Assembly (NCBI GenBank): GCA_004211695.1
Contig: SEEV01000022.1
Location: 1 to 39,755, forward strand
Length of the DNA: 39,755 nucleotides
DNA from: Rhodococcus sp. (in: high G+C Gram-positive bacteria)
GTDB taxonomy: Bacteria; Actinomycetota; Actinomycetes; Mycobacteriales; Mycobacteriaceae
Reading direction: 5' to 3'
The position numbers and the translations under genes were made by a program. The notes under the pieces are model-generated. The model was given only the letters and a program-made list of their open reading frames with translations, searched no databases and was not told the DNA's origin. This document shows positions 8,452 to 16,412 of this stretch, in pieces (the first letter of the stretch is position 1; each line of letters opens with the position of its first letter).

Positions 8452-9518
8452 CTACTTTCGACATTCCCACCCTCGACGACGTCCACGCTGCCGCTCCGCA
8501 ACTCGACACCCTCCCCGGCCGCTGCGTGCCCTACTTCGTGGCCGCCGGGGAGGGTGAGCGCCACGAACTCGGCGGGCAACTGATCACCGTCATCGCCCGG
8601 CCGGAAGACACCGGCGGGCAGTTCGGTGCAGCATATGTCTACGGCGGCAAGGGAACCGAGAGTCCGTTTCTCGCCCACGAGTACGAACACCGCTTCCTGT
8701 ACGTCACCGACGGACGACTGCAGATCTGGTTGCCCGGCGAATCGCACCTGCTGGTGCCCGGCGACTCGGTCACCATCCCGGCTGGGACGCCGTACGCGTA
8801 CCACATGCTCGCCCACCGGACCCGGTTCCTGAGCTGGCTCACCGTCGGCGACGGGCACCGGTGGTCGCAGGCCGCCGGTGCCGCCACCCAGTCGCACGTC
8901 TTCGACGCCGGGGCCACGCCGATGTCGGACGCGCGGCAATCCGAATTCGCGGACCAGTTCGGTATCCGGTTCCACGATCTCGAGAAGAAGGACCTGCCGG
9001 CTGTGCCCGCCACGGTGTTGCCCGCCGTCGTGTCCCCCTACGTGCTGCAGGCCGGGGAAGGCGACCGCTGGGCGAGTCTGGATCAGCTGAACACCTACCT
9101 CGCCCGTCCCCGGAACACGGGCGGCACCTATTTCGCGATGCACACCATGGGTGGGAAGAGCGCGTACATCCCCCGTCACTTCCATCGCGAGCACACCGAG
9201 AACTTCTTCTGCATCGAGGGACGAATTCTCCTGCACGCCAACGGCCGGGAGATCATGCTGACCAAGGGCGACTTCCTCCATGCACCGGCCGGGACGATCC
9301 ACAGTTTTGCGTTCGACAGCCACGACACGCAGATGCTCGGCCTGCTGACCACCGGCGTGTTCGAGAAGTTCTTCGAATACATGAACACCCCGACGGACGC
9401 GCACGTGCACACCGAGGGTGGCGACATGACGTTCCCGGCCGAAGGGTTCGCGCGGGCGCGTGCCGAGCTGGACCTCGAGGTGGTCGGACCGCCGCCGGGA
9501 CGGGGCGACGGACGGTGA
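8448..9518 (+). CDS. Quercetin 2,3-dioxygenase-like bicupin
   Basis: 356 residues with two cupin domains, roughly residues 30-150 and 205-330. The second has the full metal site, HFHREHTENFFCIEG, with the final His in APAGTIHSF. The first reads HEYEHRFLYVTDG and PAGTPYAYH, where the His-x-His and Glu ligands appear to be missing. Family members such as B. subtilis QdoI open the flavonol ring with dioxygen and release CO. ATG at 8448 overlaps the hydrolase stop. With the rhamnosidase, permease and hydrolase nearby, a flavonol substrate is likely. A different bicupin dioxygenase specificity cannot be excluded. Confidence 0.82.
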   Translation: MTTFDIPTLDDVHAAAPQLDTLPGRCVPYFVAAGEGERHELGGQLITVIARPEDTGGQFGAAYVYGGKGTESPFLAHEYEHRFLYVTDGRLQIWLPGESHLLVPGDSVTIPAGTPYAYHMLAHRTRFLSWLTVGDGHRWSQAAGAATQSHVFDAGATPMSDARQSEFADQFGIRFHDLEKKDLPAVPATVLPAVVSPYVLQAGEGDRWASLDQLNTYLARPRNTGGTYFAMHTMGGKSAYIPRHFHREHTENFFCIEGRILLHANGREIMLTKGDFLHAPAGTIHSFAFDSHDTQMLGLLTTGVFEKFFEYMNTPTDAHVHTEGGDMTFPAEGFARARAELDLEVVGPPPGRGDGR

Positions 9519-9569
9519 GACCGGCCCGGCGCGCACGCCGCCGGAGCGGCTGAGCTCTACACTCGAGCC

Positions 9570-10247
9570 ATGGCGATCCAGAGCACCGTCACCCGGGCAG
9601 AGTCCCTGGTCGCCCACATCCAGGACCGGATCGCCGCGGGTGAGCTCGCGCCCGGTGACCGGGTGGGGACCCGCAAAGAGCTCCAGGAGGAGTCGGGGAT
9701 GGCCCGCGGAACGGTCATCGAGGCCGTCCGGCTCCTGCAGGATCGGGGAGTCATCACCGTGCGCCCCGGGCCCGGCGGTGGCCTGTTCGTCGCCGAACCG
9801 TCGTCGGTTGTCCGGCTCGGGCGCACGCTGCTGACGGTCGAGGGTGACGCCGCGGGAGTCGCCGACGCCATCGCCGTCCGCGAGGAACTGGAACCCCTGG
9901 TGACGGAGCTGGCGGCCCGCCACCGGACCGACACCGACGTGACGGACCTGCGGCAATTGATGACCGTCCTCGAGGACTCGGCGGGTGATCCCGAGGCGTT
10001 CATCCGTGCCGTGTGGGATCTGCACCGCCGAATTGTGGCCGTCGGCCCGAATCAGGTGCTGCGCGAAACCTATCTGAGCCTCGAAACCTACGTGGAGCAG
10101 CACGCGACGCGCGCCAGCCGCGAACGGAGCGCCACCAACAGCGAGTACTTCGCGCGCCGGATCGACGTGCACCGCGCACTGGTCGACGCCATCGAATCCG
10201 GCGACCCGGCCCGTGCCCGCTCCGCCGCCCAGGCGCACGCTCACTAG
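9570..10247 (+). CDS. GntR family regulator (FadR/FCD subgroup)
   Basis: 225 residues. The winged HTH covers about residues 10-75 (IAAGELAPGDRVGTRKELQE then ARGTVIEAVRLLQDRGVITV) and is followed by an all-helical FCD ligand domain with acidic and His positions suited to a metal site. Such regulators usually respond to carboxylic acids. It sits between the quercetinase gene and the transporter-FAH-hydroxylase operon, whose promoter carries a perfect 16-bp palindrome, the probable target. Start ATG at 9570; only 51 bp separate it from the quercetinase stop. Confidence 0.88.
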   Translation: MAIQSTVTRAESLVAHIQDRIAAGELAPGDRVGTRKELQEESGMARGTVIEAVRLLQDRGVITVRPGPGGGLFVAEPSSVVRLGRTLLTVEGDAAGVADAIAVREELEPLVTELAARHRTDTDVTDLRQLMTVLEDSAGDPEAFIRAVWDLHRRIVAVGPNQVLRETYLSLETYVEQHATRASRERSATNSEYFARRIDVHRALVDAIESGDPARARSAAQAHAH

Positions 10248-10276
10248 TTCGCGCCGCCCCTTCTCGAAGTCAGTCC

Positions 10277-10330
10277 TTGACAGGGCGCCCCGGTCTGTGG
10301 CTACCATCACACATAACGGTTATAACCGTT
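10277..10330 (+). promoter_or_regulatory. Promoter with perfect 16-bp palindrome, putative GntR operator
   Basis: AACGGTTATAACCGTT (10315-10330) is its own reverse complement. It lies just after a plausible promoter: TTGACA at 10277-10282 and TACCAT at 10302-10307 (19-bp spacer, slightly long). A repressor bound there would block the operon beginning at 10376. The GntR gene ending at 10247 is the nearest candidate regulator. Confidence 0.65.
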
Positions 10331-10375
10331 TACGAAGGAGCTAATCCTTCTTCCCACTGACCAGGAGTGTTCCGC

Positions 10376-11647
10376 ATGAATTTCTCCACGTCCTCGCCCG
10401 GCCGCGGCAGAGTGCTCGTGCCCGTCCTCTGCTGGGCCGCTCTCCTGAGCGACGGGTACGACCTGTTCGTCTACGGCGCCACCCTGCCCGCCCTGATCGG
10501 GCACGCCCCGTGGTTCGTCACGGCGGGCGCTGCCGGCACCGTGGGCAGCGCCGCCCTGGTCGGCGTCCTCGTCGGGTCACTGACGGCGGGGACACTCACC
10601 GACATCCTGGGTCGTCGCCGCCTGTTCCTCGCCTGCCTGACGGTCTTCTCGACGGCGACGCTGGTCACCGCGGTCGCCCCCACTTTCGAGGTTTTCGCCG
10701 CGACCCGGCTGGTCGCGGGCCTGGGGATCGGCGGGTTGATGCCCACCGCGATCGCGATGGCGGCGGAGTTCGCGTCCCCGGCCTACCGCTCCCGCATCCT
10801 CGGCGTCGTGCTCACCGGACCGGCGTTCGGCGGAGTCCTCGCCTCGACGGCGTCGCTGCTGCTGCTCGAGGAGTTCGGCTTCCGGCCGGTCTACGTACTC
10901 GGTGCGGTTCCGTTGATCACGTTGCTGCCGTTGGCATTCGCCCTTCTTCCCGAGTCGCGTTCCTTCGCGGTCGAGCGACCCTCCGAGGGCCGGAAGTCCA
11001 CGTCGCCGGTGGCCACGCTGCTGAGCGACGGGATGGCCCGCGCGACGGTCGGCATCTGGTTCGTCGCCATCTGCAGCATGCTCACGATGTTCGGGGTGAC
11101 CACCTGGCTGCCGCAGATCATGCGCAATGCGGGCTACCCGATCGGTTCGGCGGTGACGTTCCTGCTCGTCTACAGCGCCGGCGCCATCGTCGGGACGCTG
11201 CTGGCCTCCGTGCTGGCCGAACGGTTCGGTCCCAAACCGCTGGTCCTGGCCGGGTTCACCACGGCCGCAGTCTCTCTCGCGCTTCTGGGCACGCATCCCC
11301 CGACCGCGGTCCTGATGCTGCTGGTGGCGCTGGCCGGATTCGGCGGCCTCGGCACCCAGAACATGCTCAACGATCACATCGCGACGTTCTACCCCGCCCG
11401 GTTCAGGGCGACTGGACTCGGATGGGCGCTCGGCATCGGCCGGGCCGGCGCGATCGCAGGCCCCACCTACGGCGCACTCTTCGTCGCCGGCGGAGGAGCC
11501 GTCATCGTCAGCTCGCTGGCATTCGCCGTCCCGGCACTCGTGGGCGGAGTCGTGATGGCGACCCTCCCGAGACGCCCCCGCACCACCCCCGCCGAGTCGG
11601 ACCACCTCGAATCGGCCACCCCGCGCGGCACCGAATTTTCCCGCTAG
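10376..11647 (+). CDS. MFS transporter, aromatic acid:H+ symporter (AAHS) type
   Basis: 423 residues, 12 predicted membrane segments. The AAHS-type signature is seen near the start, LLSDGYDLFVYGATLPAL, with the charged D-G-Y-D in helix 1, followed by the loop motif GTLTDILGRRRLF. PcaK, GenK and BenK carriers share this form and import aromatic carboxylates. ATG at 10376 follows CAGGAG by 8 bp; a GTG at 10367 overlaps that site. It heads an operon with an FAH hydrolase and a flavoprotein hydroxylase, so an aromatic acid is the probable cargo. The precise substrate is unknown. Confidence 0.88.
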   Translation: MNFSTSSPGRGRVLVPVLCWAALLSDGYDLFVYGATLPALIGHAPWFVTAGAAGTVGSAALVGVLVGSLTAGTLTDILGRRRLFLACLTVFSTATLVTAVAPTFEVFAATRLVAGLGIGGLMPTAIAMAAEFASPAYRSRILGVVLTGPAFGGVLASTASLLLLEEFGFRPVYVLGAVPLITLLPLAFALLPESRSFAVERPSEGRKSTSPVATLLSDGMARATVGIWFVAICSMLTMFGVTTWLPQIMRNAGYPIGSAVTFLLVYSAGAIVGTLLASVLAERFGPKPLVLAGFTTAAVSLALLGTHPPTAVLMLLVALAGFGGLGTQNMLNDHIATFYPARFRATGLGWALGIGRAGAIAGPTYGALFVAGGGAVIVSSLAFAVPALVGGVVMATLPRRPRTTPAESDHLESATPRGTEFSR

Positions 11648-11688
11648 AACTCGCCACCGAAGGGTGGCGGACGAACAGGATGAAATAG

Positions 11689-12534
11689 ATGAAGATTGTC
11701 GGCTACCGCAAGAAGGATCAGGACGCCGTGACCGTGGGTGTCCTCCGGGACGGCTGCGTACGACCACTCGCCCCGCTCGACGAATTCTGGAACGACGCCG
11801 CCGGCTGGCTCGCACGGGCAGAGCACCTCGAGACGACCGAGATCGATGTGACGCTCGTGAGCGTGGTGCCGCCGGTGCCCGACTCCGCCCGCGTCATCTG
11901 CGTCGGCCTCAACTACAAGGCGCACGCCGCCGAGGGCGGCTTCACCCCGCCGCCCCACCCGACGCTGTTCGGGCGATGGACCCCGTCACTGAGCGTCGAC
12001 GGAGCCCCCACGCCGGTCCCGGCGAACGAGGCGGGCCTGGACTGGGAGGGTGAGGTGGCCGCGTTCATCGGCACCCGGCTCGAAAGCGTCGACCCGGAAA
12101 CCGGCCGGGCCGGGGTGCTCGGCTACGCCTGCTTCAACGACCTCACCGCCCGCAAGGCGCAGAAGCTGACGGCGCAGTGGACGCTCGGCAAGAACGGCGA
12201 CCGGTCCGGCCCGCTCGGGCCGATGGTCCCCGCGGATGAGGTCGGGGACCTGTCCGACGGTCTGCGGGTGCAGACCCGCGTCAACGGCACCGTCGTGCAG
12301 GACGGCAACACCCGCGACCTGATCTTCTCGGTCGGCGAGATCATCGCCCTGATCAGCGAAACCTTCACCCTGCACCCCGGCGACATCATCGCCACCGGCA
12401 CTCCGGAAGGCGTCGGCTACGTGCGGAACCCACCGTGGCTGCTCGGACCCGGCGATATCGTCGAGGTGGAGATCGACAAGCTCGGCGTCCTGCGGACCCC
12501 GATCGTCGACGCCAGCGGAAGGAAGGGCGCATGA
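11689..12534 (+). CDS. Fumarylacetoacetate hydrolase family protein
   Basis: 281 residues. The FAH fold is marked by VICVGLNYKAHAAE, the metal-binding LDWEGEVAAFIG, GYACFNDLTARKAQ and GDIIATGTPEGVGY. Family members hydrolyse or decarboxylate C-C bonds in ring-cleavage products (acylpyruvate hydrolases, HpcE-like isomerase/decarboxylases). It lies 41 bp after the transporter and its stop overlaps the hydroxylase start (ATGA), indicating joint translation. In this pathway it would act on an open-chain product of the phloroglucinol-derived ring, by inference. Confidence 0.9.
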   Translation: MKIVGYRKKDQDAVTVGVLRDGCVRPLAPLDEFWNDAAGWLARAEHLETTEIDVTLVSVVPPVPDSARVICVGLNYKAHAAEGGFTPPPHPTLFGRWTPSLSVDGAPTPVPANEAGLDWEGEVAAFIGTRLESVDPETGRAGVLGYACFNDLTARKAQKLTAQWTLGKNGDRSGPLGPMVPADEVGDLSDGLRVQTRVNGTVVQDGNTRDLIFSVGEIIALISETFTLHPGDIIATGTPEGVGYVRNPPWLLGPGDIVEVEIDKLGVLRTPIVDASGRKGA

Positions 12535-14168
12535 CCGACAACGCGTCCGAAGTGGAGCGGACCCCGGTACTGATCGTCGGTGGCGGACCGTCCGGGCTGG
12601 CGGCCGCGCTCGAGCTGGCCCATCACGGGGTGGCGAGCCTCGTCGTCGAACCCAGGGTCGACGTCGACGCCGAACGTCCCCGCGCCAAGACCACCAATGC
12701 CCGCACCATGACGCACCTACGACGGTGGGGGCTGGCCGAAGCTGTCCGTGCGGCGTCTCCTCTTCCCGTCGAGTGGGCGCAGGACATCGTGTTCTGCTCG
12801 ACCCTGCTGGGGCATGAGATCACCCGGTTCGAGAACGGTTTCCAGCTCGACGTGGCGCAGCCGACGGTCGCGCCCGAACGTGGCCAGCAGGCACCGCAAC
12901 CCATCGTGGAAACCGTGCTGCGGGACGCGGTGCACCGCAGCGAGCTCGCCGTCCTGCAGTTCGGCGCGCGGGTCACCGCGCTCGAGGAACTCCCCGACGG
13001 GACCGTCCGTGCCACCGTCGAGGAGCCGGGGCGGACCCGGACCGTCCTGGCGGACTACGTCCTCGGTTGCGACGGCGGCGGCAGTGTCGTCCGCGAGGCC
13101 ATCGGCGCCCGGTTCGAGGGCACGTCCGGCGAACTCCCCAACCTCAGCATCCTGTTCCGCGCACCCGGGTTGGCCGACCGGGTGCCGTTCGACAACGCCG
13201 TCCATCACTGGGTGATGGCACCCGGGGCGGCGGGTATCGTCGGCCGGCTCGACCTGCAGGACACCTGGTGGGCCATCGTGCAGGGCATCGATGTTCGGGA
13301 CGACGCGGTCGATGCCACCGCGCTCGTGCATAGTCTGATCGGAGAGCGCGTGCCGGTCGAGATCGTCGCCACCGATCCATGGGTGGCTCGAATGCTGTTG
13401 TCCGACAGCTACTGCAAGGGATCGATGTTCCTGGTCGGGGATGCCGCGCATCTCAATCCGCCGTGGGGCGGGCACGGGTACAACACGTGCATCGGGGACG
13501 CCGTCAACATCGCGTGGAAGGTGGCGGCTGCGGTGCGCGGCTGGGCGGGACCGCAGTTGCTCGACAGCTACGAAGCCGAACGCCGACCGGTCGCCGCCCG
13601 CACCATCGCTGATGCCGGATCTCAGGAAAAGGCATTGGCACACCACTTCTCCACCGTCGAGATCGGCGGGGACGGGCCGAGTGCGGAGGACGCGCGCCGC
13701 CGCACGGCGGAGGCCCTCGCCGTGAAGAAGAGCGAATTCCATTCGCTCGGTCTCGTTCTCGGCTACGCCTACACCGCCTCACCCGTCGTCGTTCCCGACG
13801 GGACGACGCCGCCCGCGGAAGACCCCGTCGAGTACGTGCCCTCCGCGTGCCCCGGGTCGCTCCTGCCGCATGCGTGGTTGGACGACGGGCGTTCGCTGTA
13901 CGACGCCCTCGGCAGGGAGTACACCCTCATCGTGCTGGACGGTGCCGCACAGACTCCGCGGCACACCACGGCACTCGACGCCGTGGCGGCGAAAGCCGCC
14001 GAACCGGGCGTCCCGCTGACGGTGCTGCGGCTGTCCGACCCCGCGGGCACTCTGGGCGCTCTCCTCGGCGCCCCCTTCGTCCTCGTCCGGCCCGACCAGC
14101 ACGTGGCCTGGCGGGGGAGCGACCTCGCGGGCGCGGAGAAGGCGATCGACATCGCGGCGGGATGGTGA
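12531..14168 (+). CDS. FAD-dependent aromatic hydroxylase (group A, PheA/TfdB/MhpA type)
   Basis: 545 residues. All three flavoprotein motifs are present: dinucleotide fold PVLIVGGGPSGLAAALEL, the D-G motif LGCDGGGSVVREAIG, and FLVGDAAHLNPPWGGHGYN. The C-terminal 180 residues form the thioredoxin-like domain of the phenol hydroxylase group. Such enzymes hydroxylate phenols next to an OH with NAD(P)H and O2. It is coupled to the FAH gene by ATGA. A phloroglucinol or trihydroxybenzoate substrate would fit the cluster; resorcinol-like substrates are equally possible. Confidence 0.9.
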   Translation: MTDNASEVERTPVLIVGGGPSGLAAALELAHHGVASLVVEPRVDVDAERPRAKTTNARTMTHLRRWGLAEAVRAASPLPVEWAQDIVFCSTLLGHEITRFENGFQLDVAQPTVAPERGQQAPQPIVETVLRDAVHRSELAVLQFGARVTALEELPDGTVRATVEEPGRTRTVLADYVLGCDGGGSVVREAIGARFEGTSGELPNLSILFRAPGLADRVPFDNAVHHWVMAPGAAGIVGRLDLQDTWWAIVQGIDVRDDAVDATALVHSLIGERVPVEIVATDPWVARMLLSDSYCKGSMFLVGDAAHLNPPWGGHGYNTCIGDAVNIAWKVAAAVRGWAGPQLLDSYEAERRPVAARTIADAGSQEKALAHHFSTVEIGGDGPSAEDARRRTAEALAVKKSEFHSLGLVLGYAYTASPVVVPDGTTPPAEDPVEYVPSACPGSLLPHAWLDDGRSLYDALGREYTLIVLDGAAQTPRHTTALDAVAAKAAEPGVPLTVLRLSDPAGTLGALLGAPFVLVRPDQHVAWRGSDLAGAEKAIDIAAGW

Positions 14169-14224
14169 CGAAACCTGCTCTCGCCGAACGCTGCTCCTCC
14201 ACCCACTCGAGAAGGAAGATTCAC

Positions 14225-15358
14225 GTGTCTGCTCTCCATGAGGCGCCCCAGACGGCCACCAAGCTGCTCGTGACCGCCATGGGCCTGATCGATACGTTCG
14301 ACCCCGGACAACGGGCGACCGCGATTATCGAAGACTTCGACGACCCGCGGCGGCTGAACTGGGACATCATTCCCAAGCCGGACCGCACCGGCATCCCGCT
14401 CCATCAACTGGACCGTCACCAGAAGGTGCTGGTGTGGGACCTGATCCGGTTGGCGGTTCCGCTCCGCACCTTCACCAAGGTGCTGGCGATCCCGCAACTC
14501 GAGCACGTGCTCCGGGACTACGAGCAGGATTTCCTCGGGCCGGCGCTGCAGACCTGGCGGACGTCGGACTCGTACTTTCTGACGTTCTTCGGCCGGCCGG
14601 GATTCGAGGACACCTGGACGATGCGGTTCCTCGGGCACCACGTGTGCCTCAACCTGACGATCGTCGACGAGCGGTGGATCTCCGCCACCCCGGTCGCGTT
14701 GGGTGCGCAACCCACCGAATACGACGGAGTGCTCAAACCCCTTGCCGACGACGAGGGCCTGGCCTTCGACCTGCTGGCAACCCTGAACGACGAGCAGCGC
14801 GGCCACGCCGTCATCCACGACGTCGCACCGGCGGACTTCGTCACCCGGCAGGTGCCGCGGATCGGGGCGTACGAGTACCCCGACCACTACGACCTCGGCA
14901 TGCCCGGCTACACCATCACCGATGCCGACCGCGTCGCCCTGAAGTTCGTCCGCGACCGGCCGTCCGGGATCAGCGGCGCGAAACTGTCCGGTGACCAGCA
15001 GCAGGCGTTGCTGGGACTGGTGGACTGCTACCTCGAACGACTACCCGAAGAGGCCGGTGAGCGCCATCGGCAGGCGCTGCGTGACGGGGGCATCGATCGG
15101 GTCTTCTTCGCCTGGGCCGGCGCGCAGAAACGAGGCGCACCGCACTACTTCCGCATCCACACCGATCGGTACCTCATCGAGGCGGTCAACGCCGTCGGCG
15201 GCGGAAATCACCTGCACACCGTGCTGCGGGACTTCGACAACGACTTCGGACACGACCTGCTCGCACTCCACGCGGGATCGGATTCGAAGTGGGGTGGCGG
15301 TCACCTCACCAGCCGCACCGTGTCCAGCGAACTGGCCGATCCGCACTTGGAACCGTGA
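14225..15358 (+). CDS. DUF3500 domain-containing protein
   Basis: 377 residues of the DUF3500 family, for which I know no established reaction. It is cytoplasmic by appearance, with no signal peptide or membrane segment. Conserved-looking blocks are WDIIPKPDRTGIPLHQLDRH near residue 40, FFGRPGFEDTWTMRFLGHH near 120, and APHYFRIHTDRYLIEAVNA near 310; the His, Asp and Arg residues in them could form a metal or hydrolase site. The GTG start follows GAAGGAAG by 6 bp. It is the last gene of the transporter-FAH-hydroxylase operon, 56 bp downstream, so a catabolic role is likely. The family assignment comes from recognition of these motifs. Confidence 0.75.
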   Translation: MSALHEAPQTATKLLVTAMGLIDTFDPGQRATAIIEDFDDPRRLNWDIIPKPDRTGIPLHQLDRHQKVLVWDLIRLAVPLRTFTKVLAIPQLEHVLRDYEQDFLGPALQTWRTSDSYFLTFFGRPGFEDTWTMRFLGHHVCLNLTIVDERWISATPVALGAQPTEYDGVLKPLADDEGLAFDLLATLNDEQRGHAVIHDVAPADFVTRQVPRIGAYEYPDHYDLGMPGYTITDADRVALKFVRDRPSGISGAKLSGDQQQALLGLVDCYLERLPEEAGERHRQALRDGGIDRVFFAWAGAQKRGAPHYFRIHTDRYLIEAVNAVGGGNHLHTVLRDFDNDFGHDLLALHAGSDSKWGGGHLTSRTVSSELADPHLEP

Positions 15359-15378
15359 GGGGTCCGCGCGGACTGTTG

Positions 15379-15392
15379 CGCCCGGTCGGGCG
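15379..15392. terminator. Short hairpin after the catabolic operon
   Basis: CGCCC-GGTC-GGGCG forms a tight GC stem 20 bp beyond the DUF3500 stop, preceded by the small palindrome GTCCGCGCGGAC at 15362-15373. There is no T run, which is common in actinobacteria. Weak support. Confidence 0.3.
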
Positions 15393-15503
15393 TGTCGCGC
15401 GAGTGTGAGACTCGTCAAGTTTGCTCATTTCGGTTTCCCAACGGCCTGATCAGCGGTGACACTGTTGATGCAGACAATTAACGTGGACGAAACAATGAGG
15501 TGA

Positions 15504-16091
15504 ATGGTGTTGGGTCGCTCGAAGGCAACCGTGGTGTATTCGGTGTCGGGTCGGCCGTCCAACCCGTTCGCGCGACCGGTCGACCGCTTCGCCGCCACCC
15601 TGAGAACCGTCATCGTCTCGGTCGCGGGCCTGCTGATCGTGCTCGCCGGTGTGATCGGCGCCTGGCAATGGCACGGGGCCAGCGAGCGGGCCGCGCAGCA
15701 ACGCGCCACCACCACCCTCGTCGAGGCCGTCACCAGCGACGCCGCCCCGATCACCATGTCACCCCGCGGTTCCGTCCGCACCACTCCGATGGTGAAGGCG
15801 ACGTGGACGTGGCAGTCGGAGTCCCGCACCGACAGCATCGAGGTGCCGTCGGGGACGCCGGCGGGAACCGAGAAGCGCATCGTCGTCAACGCGGACGGAA
15901 GCTGGGCCGGCCCGCGGATCACGACCTCCGACGTCGCAAGCGCCGCCGTCGCGGGAGTGCTCGTCACCCTCGGTGCGAGCGCACTGCTGCTCGGAGCGGT
16001 CTGGGCCGTCTGCGCCCGCGCCGTCGAACGCCGCCGCCAGCAGTACTGGGACGAGAGCCTCCACCGACTGTTCGCCACCTACAGTCGCTGA
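15504..16091 (+). CDS. Rv1733c-like two-pass membrane protein
   Basis: 195 residues. An N-terminal NPFARPVDRFAATLR block precedes the first membrane helix (about 35-53, TVIVSVAGLLIVLAGVIGAW). An extracytoplasmic loop of about 85 residues and a second helix (about 142-167, VASAAVAGVLVTLGASALLL) follow, then a basic tail. This layout, including the N-P-x-x-R-x-x-D-R lead, is that of the mycobacterial Rv1733c group, whose function is unknown. A second member is at 30284-30889. ATG at 15504 follows an ATGAGG site. Confidence 0.75.
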   Translation: MVLGRSKATVVYSVSGRPSNPFARPVDRFAATLRTVIVSVAGLLIVLAGVIGAWQWHGASERAAQQRATTTLVEAVTSDAAPITMSPRGSVRTTPMVKATWTWQSESRTDSIEVPSGTPAGTEKRIVVNADGSWAGPRITTSDVASAAVAGVLVTLGASALLLGAVWAVCARAVERRRQQYWDESLHRLFATYSR

Positions 16092-16211
16092 GCCCGCGGG
16101 CACGGCGCGGCAACCGCGGTAAGGCCGTGTCGATGCCGATCGCGCCCGGTCCGGCGGTTTGGAGGTGCGCGCGCCGGGCTACTCAGGAGGTGGCCGCGAA
16201 AGGTGGGAGCG

Positions 16212-16412
16212 ATGTCCGACAGGGACGCTTCGATATTCGAGAGCGAACGGGAACTCGACGAAGAGTCCGTCCGGAAGGCGCAAAGGGCCGTCGCTTCTCA
16301 CTCGATCGATGCGGACGACTGCCGGACGTTGCTCTCGATGCTCGGTATTCCGCTCGTCCCCCCCGCCGGCAGCGAGACGCTGTCCGGCGCGGCTGGTGCC
16401 GAATCATTGTGA
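16212..16412 (+). CDS. Small hypothetical protein
   Basis: 66 residues, highly charged in the first half (SERELDEESVRKAQRAVASH) with a second helix ADDCRTLLSMLGIPLVPP. No domain recognised. ATG at 16212 follows GGTGGGAGCG. The end overlaps the convergent MFS gene by 9 bp. Acidic two-helix proteins of this sort are common in actinobacterial genomes; composition and the ribosome site suggest it is real. Confidence 0.6.
   Translation: MSDRDASIFESERELDEESVRKAQRAVASHSIDADDCRTLLSMLGIPLVPPAGSETLSGAAGAESL

Noticed and set aside
8217..10310. Minus-strand frame of nearly 700 codons across hydrolase, quercetinase and GntR genes
   Set aside because: Antisense to three well-supported genes on the plus strand, with no recognisable domain.
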